Assembly: GCA_947626465.1 (NCBI GenBank)
Contig: CANQSI010000013.1
Coordinates: 1-17,184, forward strand
DNA length: 17,184 bases
Direction: 5' to 3'
DNA from: an uncultured Atopobiaceae bacterium
Lineage (GTDB): Bacteria > Actinomycetota > Coriobacteriia > Coriobacteriales > Atopobiaceae
The notes beneath the pieces were generated by a model, which searched no databases, was not told the origin of the DNA, and saw nothing but the letters and a program-made list of their open reading frames with translations. Each line of letters starts with the position of its first letter. The first letter of the stretch is position 1. Position numbers and translations under genes: made by a program. This document shows, piece after piece, positions 6,077 through 14,394 of the stretch.

Positions 6077-7315
6077 GTGAGCTTCCAGGAGAACTTCCTT
6101 CGCCTGCGCGCGAAGAGCGGCTACACCCAAGAGGACATCGCGCATCGTCTCGGCGTGAGTCGGCAGTCCGTGGCCAAATGGGAAGCTGGCAAATCCACCC
6201 CCGACCTCGAGAAGCTCATCGCCCTCGCCGAGCTCTTCGACGTTTCGCTCGATGAGCTGGTGCGAGGGAGGATCAAGGTCTCACAAGGGGAGCAGCTCGA
6301 AGGGGCTCCAGCCCAGGCCGATGCGCCGAATGAGGAAGCTTTCGAAGACGGGCAATCAATTCCGGAGCCGCAGGATGCGCAGCAGGCGGTCGCCGAATGC
6401 GACGTGAGCCCGGCCGCCGTTGGGGACGGCGAGCAAGCCACGGCTGAGGACGGCGAGCAAGCCGCGGCTGAGGACAGCGACCACATGGCCAGCCCCTCGC
6501 AAGGCCACGCGCGAGGGGGCGTCCACGACAAGGACGCCTACCTCGCGCACATGTCCTCGTTCGCCCGAATGGTCGGCGTCGGAGTGGGGTTCTGCATCCT
6601 CGGCTCCGCCTTCTCCACCTTCTTCGATATGCTCGGCAGCCTCGCCTCTGGAAACTTGCTCTCCAATCTTCTCGGCAGCGTCTTCGGGGGCTTGCAACCG
6701 GTCGTTGCCAACTCCTTGGCTGGCATCTCCGCCGTCGTGGGAGGAGCGGTGGGGCTTGCGCTGCTCATTCCCGCAGGCATCACCCATGCCGACTACAAGA
6801 AGCGCCACCCGTTGCTCGATTTCGAGTTCAGCGAGCAGGAGCTCAACGAGGCCCGCCACATTCTCATCGTGCATCTCACCCTCGGCATCGCCCTCATCTT
6901 CTTGGGCGTGGTCGTGGTGATCGCCCTCAGCCCTGGGGGCGACGCCTGGGCACAGTTCGGCGCCGCCATCATGCTCGTGTTCGTGGCCATCGGCGTGGAA
7001 GAGCTCATCTACGGCGGCATTCGAGGATCGGCGACGGAAAAGCACGACTACGAGACCGAGGCCGCCGAGATGCTCCTCGACAGCGGCCAGCCCCTTCCCG
7101 CGGACATCGACCCGATGGACGCGGCCAAGGCGCAGCGCAACCGAATCGTGGGGGCGATTTGCGGGATCGTGATGATCATCGCCACGATCATCGGCCTCAC
7201 CCTGCTCTTCGTGGCGGATGCGCCGCTCTTCTGGCTCGCGTGGGTCATAGGCGGCCTCTCCTGCGGGGCCGTGAGCCTAGTCGGCGATGCCCTCCTCGCC
7301 GCCCGCGCCGGGTGA
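6077..7315 (+). CDS. XRE-family HTH protein with multi-pass membrane domain
   Basis: A 412-residue protein. Residues 5-62 are a canonical XRE/Cro helix-turn-helix (TQEDIAHRLGVSRQSVAKWEAGKSTPDLEKL). Residues 66-150 form an acidic, Ala/Glu/Gln-rich linker with a tandem octapeptide repeat. The rest is hydrophobic, with about six membrane helices near 163-187, 205-235, 261-284, 291-314, 357-380 and 384-405, and a hydrophilic loop at 315-355. The DNA-binding domain would thus be tethered to the membrane on the cytoplasmic side. The GTG at 6077 is chosen because the HTH begins there and TGGAG lies six bases upstream; a weak TATCCT -10 is at 6031-6036. Similar HTH-plus-membrane proteins occur in Firmicutes and Actinobacteria, but ligand and targets are unknown. 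It is isolated from its neighbours by the terminator at 5902 and the repeat cluster downstream. Confidence 0.85.
   Translation: MSFQENFLRLRAKSGYTQEDIAHRLGVSRQSVAKWEAGKSTPDLEKLIALAELFDVSLDELVRGRIKVSQGEQLEGAPAQADAPNEEAFEDGQSIPEPQDAQQAVAECDVSPAAVGDGEQATAEDGEQAAAEDSDHMASPSQGHARGGVHDKDAYLAHMSSFARMVGVGVGFCILGSAFSTFFDMLGSLASGNLLSNLLGSVFGGLQPVVANSLAGISAVVGGAVGLALLIPAGITHADYKKRHPLLDFEFSEQELNEARHILIVHLTLGIALIFLGVVVVIALSPGGDAWAQFGAAIMLVFVAIGVEELIYGGIRGSATEKHDYETEAAEMLLDSGQPLPADIDPMDAAKAQRNRIVGAICGIVMIIATIIGLTLLFVADAPLFWLAWVIGGLSCGAVSLVGDALLAARAG
6425..6472 (+). repeat. 24-bp tandem repeat inside the HTH gene linker
   Basis: Two adjacent 24-bp units (6425-6448, 6449-6472) differ at a single base, A or G, at unit position 16. 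They encode DGEQATAE and DGEQAAAE, followed by a degenerate DSDH. The unit keeps frame, so copy number could vary without breaking the protein. Confidence 0.85.
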
Positions 7316-7328
7316 CCAAAGCGGCCTT

Positions 7329-7482
7329 CGCAAGACAGTAGGGACGGTTCTTTTGTCTTGCGGCAAGCTCGCTACCTGCGGCTTTACCAAGACAAAAGCT
7401 CCGTCCCTTTTGTCTTGCGACGTTTCCGCTGCTAGATGCGCTGTGCGCAAGACAAAAGCTCCGTCCCTACTGTCTTGCGCAC
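7329..7482. repeat. Cluster of three related palindromic repeat units
   Basis: Unit A (7329-7362) has 9-nt arms CGCAAGACA/TGTCTTGCG. Unit B (7388-7417) has 11-nt arms CAAGACAAAAG/CTTTTGTCTTG. Unit C (7443-7482) has 12-nt arms GTGCGCAAGACA/TGTCTTGCGCAC. B and C share CAAGACAAAAGCTCCGTCCC exactly, while A is the reverse complement of C at 32 of 34 positions (7329-7362 versus 7446-7479). So each unit can fold alone and A and C can pair around B. The region lies between a plus-strand and a minus-strand gene. Units with a GGGACGG...TTTTGTC core recall dispersed intergenic repeats of Gram-positive genomes (from memory, not checked). No coding potential is seen. Confidence 0.85.
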
Positions 7483-7488
7483 GAGAGA

Positions 7489-7545
7489 GGGCCGATCACG
7501 AGGGCGTAGCGTAGTAAGCGCTACGTAAGTCCTCGGGATCGGCCC
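7489..7545. terminator. Three-tier hairpin between convergent genes, terminator-like
   Basis: Three nested stems share one axis: GGGCCGATC/GATCGGCCC (7489-7497/7537-7545), CGAGG/CCTCG (7499-7503/7531-7535) and CGTAGCG/CGCTACG (7505-7511/7519-7525). It lies 27 bp beyond the stop of the minus-strand glutamine synthetase gene. No T-run follows on either strand, so an intrinsic terminator role is uncertain; it might protect a 3' end. Confidence 0.55.
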
Positions 7546-7572
7546 TAGATCGAGTGCGGCTGGAACGCCGGG

Positions 7573-9663
7573 CTAGATGTAGAACAGGATGTCGTTGTAG
7601 GTCGGCACGGGCCACCAGTCGACGCCGCAGAGGGGTTCCATGGCGTCGACGGCCGCGCGGAGCACGTCCATCTTCGGGATCACCTCGTCGGCGTAGACGC
7701 GGCACTCTGCCACGGGATCGTCCATGGCGTCAGCGGCGTCGTTTTCCTTCTGGAGGTCGTCCGCGGCGGCGACGATCTTCTGGATGCCGGTGTTCAGCGC
7801 ATCGAGGCGGCCGCGCTCAGCGGGGCTTTCCACGCCGAGGTCGGCCTTGGCGGAGATGCTCGCCGCAAGCTCGGTGCAGTAGGCCATGAGCGCGGGCAGG
7901 TAGCGGTGGTTCGCCATGCACACCATCGTGTTCGCCTCGATGTGGAGGAGCTTCGCATACTGCTCGGCCTTCGCGATGTAGCGCGCGCGGATCTCGTCCT
8001 CGTCGAGCACGCCGAAGCGCGTGAAGAACTCGATGTTCTTCGGTTCCACGAGGTAGGGGAGGGCGTCGGCGGTGGTGCGGAGGTTCAAGAGCCCGCGCTC
8101 CGCGGCCTCCTTCGGCCACTCCGCGGAATAGCCGTTGCCGTTGAAGATGATGCGCTCGTGCTCGCGGAGCGTCTTGCGAATCCAGTGGAGCGTCTGGCCC
8201 ACGAACTCGTCCTCGCCCACGTCCTCCATGGTATCGGCGTACTCGGAGAGCATCTCCGCCATGGCGGTGTTGAGCACGACGTTGGGGTCGGAGAGGTTCT
8301 GGCGACTGCCGCACATGCGGAACTCGAACTTGTTGCCCGTGAAGGCGAAGGGGCTCGTGCGGTTGCGGTCGGTGGTGTCGCGCATGATGTTCGCGAGCTG
8401 GGGGACGCCGAGGTCCATCTCCTCGCGATCGGGCGAGACGAAGTCGTGGTCGTGGTTGATGAGGGCCTCCACCACGGCCATGAGGTCGTCGCCGAGGAAG
8501 ACGGAGACGATCGCCGGAGGCGCCTCGTTCGCGCCGAGACGGTGGTCGTTTCCGGCGGAGGCCACGGACACGCGCATGAGGTCCTGGTGCTTGTCCACCG
8601 CGGCGATCACGCAGGAGAGGAAGACGAGGAACTGGAGGTTCTCCTCGGGGCTGTCGGAGGGATCGAGGAGGTTCTGGCCATCGGCCGCGAGCGACCAGTT
8701 GTCGTGCTTGCCCGAGCCGTTCACATACTCGAACGGCTTCTCGTGCTGCAGGCACACGAGCCCGTGGTGCGAGGCGATGAGCTTCATCTCCTCCATGGTG
8801 AGGAGGTTGTGGTCGATGGCCACGGACGCCGCCTCGAAGATGGGGGCGAGCTCATGCTGGCAAGGGGCGACTTCGTTGTGCTTGGTGGTGGCGGGGATGC
8901 CGAGCTTCCAAAGCTCGTCGTCGAGCTCCTTCATGAACTCGTTCACCGTGGGGCGGATGGCGCCGAAGTAGTGCTCCTCGAGCTCCTGGCCCTTCACCGG
9001 CGGCGCGCCGAAGAGCGTGCGGCCGCACATGATGAGGTCGGGGCGCTCGGCGTAGTCCTTTTCCTTGACGAGGAAGTACTCCTGCTCAGGGCCCACGGTG
9101 GTGGAGACGCTCTTCGGGGTCTTGCCGAAATGCGCGAGCACGCGCTTCGCCTCTCGGTCGAGCGCCACGCAGGAGCGAAGGAACGGCGTCTTCTTGTCGA
9201 GCGCCTCGCCGGTGTAGGACACGAAGGCGGTGGGGATGCAGAGCACCTCGTCCTTGATGAAGGCCGGGCTCGTGGGATCCCACGCGGTGTAGCCGCGGGC
9301 CTCGAAGGTGGCGCGCAGGCCGCCCGAGGGGAAGCTCGAGGCGTCGGGCTCGCCCTGCACGAGCTCCTTGCCCTGGAACTGCATGAGCGCCGTGCCATCG
9401 CCCTTCGGGGCGATGAAGGAGTCGTGCTTCTCGGAGGTGATGCCGGTGAGCGGCTGGAACCAGTGCGTGTAGTGGGTGGCGCCCTTCTCAAGCGCCCACT
9501 CCTTCATGGCGTGGGCCACCTCGTTGGCGATCTCGAGATCGAGCGGGAGCCCTTCCTTGATGACCTTCGAGAGCTCTTTGTAGGTGGGGCGCGGCAGGCG
9601 TTCCTGCATCACTGCGTCGCTGAAAACCAAGCTTCCGTACTCTTCTCTGACCTTGTCGGCCAT
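7573..9663 (-). CDS. glnN: Glutamine synthetase type III
   Basis: Makes glutamine from glutamate, ammonia and ATP in the cytoplasm. The 696-residue length is near the usual 700-730 of the GSIII class, far longer than the 450-residue type I. Class motifs in order: ERLPRPTYKEL (21-31), WFQPLTG...KHDSFI (68-84), GPEQEYFLV (191-199) with metal-binding glutamates, TKHNEVAPCQHELAP (260-274), DHNLLTMEEM (284-293), VNGSGKHDNWS (314-324), RLGANEAPPAIVS, and DRNRTSPFAFTGNKFEFR. The ATG on the minus strand at 9663 is preceded by AAGGGAGGA at ideal spacing; the longer frame up to 9726 adds a basic tail without family similarity. It is divergent from polA and convergent with the HTH gene. Ammonia released by agmatine breakdown could be recaptured here (inference). 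Confidence 0.95.
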   Translation of the reverse strand: MADKVREEYGSLVFSDAVMQERLPRPTYKELSKVIKEGLPLDLEIANEVAHAMKEWALEKGATHYTHWFQPLTGITSEKHDSFIAPKGDGTALMQFQGKELVQGEPDASSFPSGGLRATFEARGYTAWDPTSPAFIKDEVLCIPTAFVSYTGEALDKKTPFLRSCVALDREAKRVLAHFGKTPKSVSTTVGPEQEYFLVKEKDYAERPDLIMCGRTLFGAPPVKGQELEEHYFGAIRPTVNEFMKELDDELWKLGIPATTKHNEVAPCQHELAPIFEAASVAIDHNLLTMEEMKLIASHHGLVCLQHEKPFEYVNGSGKHDNWSLAADGQNLLDPSDSPEENLQFLVFLSCVIAAVDKHQDLMRVSVASAGNDHRLGANEAPPAIVSVFLGDDLMAVVEALINHDHDFVSPDREEMDLGVPQLANIMRDTTDRNRTSPFAFTGNKFEFRMCGSRQNLSDPNVVLNTAMAEMLSEYADTMEDVGEDEFVGQTLHWIRKTLREHERIIFNGNGYSAEWPKEAAERGLLNLRTTADALPYLVEPKNIEFFTRFGVLDEDEIRARYIAKAEQYAKLLHIEANTMVCMANHRYLPALMAYCTELAASISAKADLGVESPAERGRLDALNTGIQKIVAAADDLQKENDAADAMDDPVAECRVYADEVIPKMDVLRAAVDAMEPLCGVDWWPVPTYNDILFYI

Positions 9664-9829
9664 GGATCCTCCCTTTCCTTGGCGCGTCTTCCCGGCGCCC
9701 CGCGCCTGGGAAGCGATCTCCGGCACAATCTAGGGCCCGCGCGTTTCGGCTTCTTTTCGAAACCCGATCGAACAGTATGCGACTTAAGGGCTATTCAGTC
9801 CTCGTTGCTCGGGCAGCGCGCGGGCTGCC

Positions 9830-9838
9830 TGCTAGCAT
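9830..9838 (+). promoter_or_regulatory. Extended -10 promoter candidate for polA
   Basis: TGCTAGCAT matches an extended -10 (TG, one base, then TAGCAT), 35 bp before the polA ATG. TTGCTC at 9805-9810 is too far (22 bp) to be a normal -35. The rest of the 210-bp divergent gap 9664-9873 shows no other strong element; a CATACT on the minus strand near 9776 might serve glnN. Confidence 0.35.
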
Positions 9839-9873
9839 GGGCGAAGAGGACCAAAGACCCATCGGAGGCACAC

Positions 9874-12528
9874 ATGTCCGAGCGCAAGACCATCGCCATC
9901 GTGGACGGCAACTCCCTCATGCACCGGGCGTTCCACGCCATCCCCCCCACGATGACCTCGCCCTCTGGCGAGCCGACGAACGCGGTCTTCGGCTTCGTGT
10001 CCATGCTCGTGAAGCTCGAGGAGAGCTTTGCCCCGTGGGGCATCATCTGCTGCTTCGACAAGGGAAAGCCGAAGGCGCGGCTCGAGCTCTACCCGGGCTA
10101 CAAGGCCAAGCGCCCCCCGATGGACCCCGCGCTCCGCACGCAGTTCCCCCTCGCGAAGGATCTCCTTGGCGCGCTTGCCGTGCCGGTCGTGGAGCTCGAG
10201 GGCTGGGAGGGCGACGACCTCCTCGGCACCCTCGCGAAGAAGGGCGAGGCGCAAGGCTTCGACGTCCTCCTCATCACCGGAGACCGCGACATGTACCAGC
10301 TCTCCTCCGAGGCCGTGAAGGTCGTCTCCACGCGAAAGGGCCTCACGGACGTGCAGATCATGACGCCCGAGACCGTGGCCGACCTCTACAACGGCATCAC
10401 GCCCGAGCTCGTGCCGGACTTCTACGGCCTCAAGGGCGACACCTCCGACAACATCCCCGGCGTGCCCGGCATCGGCCCGAAGAAGGCCGCTCAACTGATC
10501 GGCCAGTTCGGCTCGCTCGACGAGGTGATCGCCCATGCCGACGAGGTGAAGGGGAAGATGGGCGAGAACCTTCGCGCCCACGTGGACGATGCGCTCCTCT
10601 CGAGGAAGCTCGCCGTCATCCGCACGGATGCGCCCGTGGAAGTGGATCTCGAAGAGAGCCACTTCCCGAGCTTCGATGCCGAGGTGGCGCGGGAGGCCTT
10701 TGCGACGCTTGGCATCCGCGGCCTCGCGACCCGCATGCTCGCGCTCGCGGGCGAGGACGCGGCCAGCCCCGAGGAGGAGCAGGAACGCGAGCTCACGCTC
10801 CCCGACGCGCTCACCGGCACCTCCGCCCGCGACGCCTTTTCCCGCGCGGCCGAGGAGGGCCGCTGGCTTTGCATGGGGATGGACCCGGGCGACCACTCGA
10901 ACATCTTCGAGGAGCCCACGAGGCTTTGGGTGGCCACCGGCTCCGAGCTCCTCAGCTTCGAGGGCGCCGAGGCGATCGACCTCGCCGTCTCCGCCCTCGA
11001 GGAACACCGCGTGGCGGCGATCGACCTCAAGGCGCTCATCCACGAGGTCTTCCCCGCCAACACCCACGAGCCCACCACCCTCGACATCCGCAAGGTGGAA
11101 GGCGAGCGGCTCTTCGATTGCTCGGTGGCGGCCTACCTCCTCGACTCCTCGGTGGGGGACTATTCGCTTCGCCCGCTCGTGCTGAACTACCTCGACATCG
11201 ACTGCCCGCGCGGCGATGGGGCGCCTTCCGAGGGGGCGATGAGCGCCTGGGCGGCGGCGAGGCTCGTGGAACCGCTCTCGGAGCGCCTGTCGAAGGCGGG
11301 CGCGATGCCGTGCTTCCAGGAGATCGAGATGCCGCTCGTGGGCGTGCTCTGCGCCATGGAGCGCGAGGGCATGGCGGCCGATCCCCTCACGCTGGAAGAG
11401 GAGAACGCCGAGCTCTCGGCCACCATCGAGAATCTCAAGCAGAAGGTATGGGCGGAGGCCGGCGAGCAGTTCAAGCTCGAATCCCCCAAACAGCTCTCGC
11501 ACGTGCTCTTCGAGGTGCTCGGCCTTCCCACCACGGGCCTCAAGAAGACGCGACGCGGCTTCTACTCCACCAACGCCCAAACGCTGCAGGAGCTCGCGCA
11601 GGACCACGGCATCGTGCGCGACGTGCTCGACTACCGCGAGCTCGACAAGATCCGCTCCACCTACCTCGCGGCCCTTCCCGGCCTCATCGCCTCCGATGGG
11701 CGCATCCACACCACCTTCAACCAGACGGTGGCCGCGACGGGACGCCTCTCGAGCTCGAACCCGAACCTCCAGAACATCCCCGTGCGAAGCGAGGTGGGCC
11801 GGCAGGTGCGGCGTGCCTTCACGGTGGGGAAGGACGAGGTCTTCCTCGCGTGCGACTACTCGCAGATCGAGCTTCGCCTGCTCGCGCACCTCTCGGGCGA
11901 CGAGAATCTCGTGGCCGCCTTCAACTCCGGCCGCGACTTCCACGCCCAAACCGCCTCGCGCGTGTTCGGCGTGCCGCTCGAGGAGGTGTCGAGCGAGCTC
12001 AGGCGCCGTGCGAAGGCGGTGAACTTCGGGATCGTCTACGGCCAGCAGGCCTTCGGCCTCGCGCAGAACCTCTCCATCAGCCGAGGCGAGGCGCAGATGC
12101 TCATCGACACCTACTACGCGGCCTATCCCGGCGTGCGGCGCTACCTCGACGAGACCGTCGAGCGCGCGCGGACGCTCGGCTACGCCGAGACGATGTACGG
12201 GCGCAGGCGCCCGGTGCCCGACATCACCGCGAGCAACTTCCAGCAGCGCTCCTTCGCCGAGCGCACAGCCATGAACCACCCCATGCAGGGCTCGGCGGCC
12301 GACATCATCAAGATCGCGATGGTGCGCGTGGCGGCAGAGCTCGCCCAAGGCGGCTACCAGGCGAAGCTCGTGCTGCAGATCCACGACGAGCTCGACCTCG
12401 AGGTACCCAAGGCAGAGCTCGAGGCGGTGTCCGCGCTCGTGAAGGAGACGATGGAGGGCGTCGTGGAGCTCAAGGTCCCCCTCATCGCCGAGTGCTCCCA
12501 CGGCCCCACCTGGGCCGACGCGAAGTAG
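9874..12528 (+). CDS. polA: DNA polymerase I
   Basis: An 884-residue replication and repair polymerase that removes RNA primers and fills gaps. The N-terminal 5' nuclease (about 1-290) has IVDGNSLMHRAF (Asp11), GWEGDDLLG, ITGDRDMYQL and GDTSDNIPGVPGIG (Asp189, Asp192). The middle domain (about 300-500) lacks the DxE and other acidic residues of a proofreading exonuclease, as in Taq and mycobacterial PolA. The polymerase domain has motif A DYSQIELRLL (Asp661), motif B RRRAKAVNFGIVYG (710-723) and motif C QIHDELDLEV (Asp838). The ATG at 9874 has GGAGG at 9864-9868. A membrane protein gene follows within about 25 bp, so the two are probably cotranscribed. Long stop-free frames on both strands across it are composition shadows. 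Confidence 0.97.
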   Translation: MSERKTIAIVDGNSLMHRAFHAIPPTMTSPSGEPTNAVFGFVSMLVKLEESFAPWGIICCFDKGKPKARLELYPGYKAKRPPMDPALRTQFPLAKDLLGALAVPVVELEGWEGDDLLGTLAKKGEAQGFDVLLITGDRDMYQLSSEAVKVVSTRKGLTDVQIMTPETVADLYNGITPELVPDFYGLKGDTSDNIPGVPGIGPKKAAQLIGQFGSLDEVIAHADEVKGKMGENLRAHVDDALLSRKLAVIRTDAPVEVDLEESHFPSFDAEVAREAFATLGIRGLATRMLALAGEDAASPEEEQERELTLPDALTGTSARDAFSRAAEEGRWLCMGMDPGDHSNIFEEPTRLWVATGSELLSFEGAEAIDLAVSALEEHRVAAIDLKALIHEVFPANTHEPTTLDIRKVEGERLFDCSVAAYLLDSSVGDYSLRPLVLNYLDIDCPRGDGAPSEGAMSAWAAARLVEPLSERLSKAGAMPCFQEIEMPLVGVLCAMEREGMAADPLTLEEENAELSATIENLKQKVWAEAGEQFKLESPKQLSHVLFEVLGLPTTGLKKTRRGFYSTNAQTLQELAQDHGIVRDVLDYRELDKIRSTYLAALPGLIASDGRIHTTFNQTVAATGRLSSSNPNLQNIPVRSEVGRQVRRAFTVGKDEVFLACDYSQIELRLLAHLSGDENLVAAFNSGRDFHAQTASRVFGVPLEEVSSELRRRAKAVNFGIVYGQQAFGLAQNLSISRGEAQMLIDTYYAAYPGVRRYLDETVERARTLGYAETMYGRRRPVPDITASNFQQRSFAERTAMNHPMQGSAADIIKIAMVRVAAELAQGGYQAKLVLQIHDELDLEVPKAELEAVSALVKETMEGVVELKVPLIAECSHGPTWADAK

Positions 12529-12551
12529 GGGCCAAAGTGGAGGGTGCGCAT

Positions 12552-14291
12552 TTGAGAGCTCGCATAGGCGAAAATCGCTCGAAGCCGCATAAGGTTTCGG
12601 GAGGTATTGCCACTCTTTGGCGTGCTGCGAGCGGATCTCGCTTCTTCTGGCCCGTGGTGGTGGCGATCATCTTCACGCTCGTGCGCGTATGGGTGGGCTT
12701 GCAGACACCAGTCTTCTGCAATATGAACAATATCCTCGACGAGGGCCTCTTCATGAGGGAAGCCTGGTCCATCCTCGAGGGAAGCTGGCTCGGCGACACG
12801 GCGGAATATGTCATGTTGAAGAATCCGGGCTTTCCGCTCTTCCTCGCGTTCACGAGCGCCAGTGGCCTCTCCTACCAGTTCTGGATCATGGGAGTGGGGA
12901 TCTTCGCGGCGGCGCTCTCGGCGCTCGCGCTTGCGCCCATCGTTCGGAGCCCTTGGCTTCGTCTTGGGATCTACCTCTGGGTGCTTTTCTGCCCCCTGCT
13001 CTTTTGCCTTCGCTACGCGCTCTACGTCTATCGCAACGCCTACATATCCGAGCTCACGCTCATCGTGGTGGCTTCCTACTTCGGGCTTTGGCTTCGACGC
13101 GATCAGTTTGCGGTGCGCTGGCTCATTCCATCGACCGTTGCCCTCGGACTCTTCTGGATCACGAACGAAAACATCGTCTGGCTCGTGCCCTTCGTGGCAG
13201 TGGCATCGGTGGTCATCGCCGTCCTTTCGTGGAGGCGTGCCCGCGTGAAGACGCTCTGGCTTTTCGCGCCACCCGTTGCCTGTGCCCTTGCATGGCTATG
13301 CGTGAGCCTCGCGAACCTCTCCGCCTATGGTCTCTTCATGAACAACGTGCGCTTCGAGGGAAACGAGGGCAGGGTGGCAGCCGACCTCCTCACCATCGGG
13401 GGCCTCGACGAGCTTGAGCCCTATGAGCTGCGCGATGTGTGGGTCACTTCCGAGGAGCTCGATGCAGCGATCGAGCAGAGCTCAACGCTTGCGAGCGCCG
13501 CCGATGAGGTTCGCGCCTCGTACGAGATGTGGGCTGGCGCGGGGGATGGGGTAGTGCCCGGTGACATCTACAGCTGGGCTCTCGTCCACGCGCTGGAGAT
13601 GGCCAAGCCAGATTCCTCGCCCGCGGAGCGCGAGGAATTCTGGGGGCAGGTGCACGACGAGCTCACCGCAGCGTTTGCCTCGGGTGCACTCGAGCGCGAG
13701 GAGGGCCTTCGTCTCTCTGCCACTACGCCGGCGATTCCGGAGTGGGCAATCGGCGTATGGATAGGCCATGGCGTTGATGACATGCTCTCGCTTTTCGACG
13801 GCTCCCTGCTCGGTGAGGGTGCCTTCATTGGCACTGCGGGCTTTGAGGAGATGATCGGCTTCGCGGGAACGCCCGACGAGCAGGAGATCGCCCAACTCGT
13901 CGTGAACGGTCCGATGGTTCACGCCTCTGAAGAAGAGGGGCTCGCTCCCATCTCGCGTGCGGGGAGGCTTGCCCTGAAGGTTGACTACACGATGATGCTC
14001 TTCTGGCGGTTTATGCTCCCCATCGCCTCGATCGTGGGGTTGGTTGCACTCGTCTACCTCGTGGTATGCGCCGTGCGTGGATCGAGACGCGCACGCGTGG
14101 TGCTCCTTCCCGTGGCGGGGATCTTCCTCACCGTCTTCGCGCTCTCCCTCGCCGTGAGCTGGTTTTCCGAGTGGATCGGGGCTGTGGGACTCGTCAACTA
14201 CCTCGCGCCGGGATTCCTGCTCGCAAGCGTTCTCCTCGCATGGCTCTATGCCATTGCCCTCGCGGAGATCCTCGAGCCTCGCGGGGAATGA
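12552..14291 (+). CDS. GT-C-like multi-pass membrane protein, possible glycosyltransferase
   Basis: A 579-residue membrane protein. The TTG at 12552 is preferred because GGAGGG (12539-12544) lies seven bases upstream; GTG at 12537 is an alternative with a weaker AGGGG that overlaps the polA stop. A cytoplasmic tail of 30 residues is followed by TM1 (32-50), an outside loop with DEGLFMREAWSILEGSWLG (63-81) and KNPGFPLFLA (90-99), about six more helices to residue 254, a large hydrophilic domain (about 262-480), then three helices (484-505, 515-535, 547-571). An acidic motif after TM1 and the KxPGxP segment recall PMT/GT39-type GT-C enzymes using lipid-linked sugars. No specific family is recognised, so enzyme function is inference. 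Codon use is slightly less biased than in polA. Confidence 0.75.
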   Translation: MRARIGENRSKPHKVSGGIATLWRAASGSRFFWPVVVAIIFTLVRVWVGLQTPVFCNMNNILDEGLFMREAWSILEGSWLGDTAEYVMLKNPGFPLFLAFTSASGLSYQFWIMGVGIFAAALSALALAPIVRSPWLRLGIYLWVLFCPLLFCLRYALYVYRNAYISELTLIVVASYFGLWLRRDQFAVRWLIPSTVALGLFWITNENIVWLVPFVAVASVVIAVLSWRRARVKTLWLFAPPVACALAWLCVSLANLSAYGLFMNNVRFEGNEGRVAADLLTIGGLDELEPYELRDVWVTSEELDAAIEQSSTLASAADEVRASYEMWAGAGDGVVPGDIYSWALVHALEMAKPDSSPAEREEFWGQVHDELTAAFASGALEREEGLRLSATTPAIPEWAIGVWIGHGVDDMLSLFDGSLLGEGAFIGTAGFEEMIGFAGTPDEQEIAQLVVNGPMVHASEEEGLAPISRAGRLALKVDYTMMLFWRFMLPIASIVGLVALVYLVVCAVRGSRRARVVLLPVAGIFLTVFALSLAVSWFSEWIGAVGLVNYLAPGFLLASVLLAWLYAIALAEILEPRGE

Positions 14292-14343
14292 ACCAGCCTC
14301 CCTTATCGGCCTTCAAGACAACCCATGTAGGCGTTCCCGAGCA

Positions 14344-14367
14344 CGATGTCTTGGATTGACGACATCG
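14344..14367. repeat. Small hairpin after the GT-C-like gene
   Basis: CGATGTC (14344-14350) pairs with GACATCG (14361-14367) around a 10-nt loop, 53 bp after the stop. No T-run follows, so a terminator role is weak. Confidence 0.45.
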
Positions 14368-14394
14368 CACGCAGTTGGGTCTCACGCCGCGCAG

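Noticed and set aside
5940..7381. Shared 12-mer CGCTACCTGCGG at 5940 and 7370
   Set aside because: A GC-rich 12-mer repeated once in 17 kb is expected by chance, and the flanks do not match.
7906..9873. Long plus-strand open frame antisense to glnN that runs into polA
   Set aside because: It has no family similarity, is rich in His/Val/Glu/Arg as expected from the complement of GC-biased codons, and the polA start at 9874 has its own SD.
9832..12501. 889-codon open frame on the minus strand within polA
   Set aside because: A composition shadow of polA with no SD and no recognisable motif.
9777..12536. Stop-free +3 frame through all of polA, joined to the GT-C-like gene
   Set aside because: The translation across polA is Arg/Pro/Gly/His-rich and unlike any protein; only the part after 12537 is coding.
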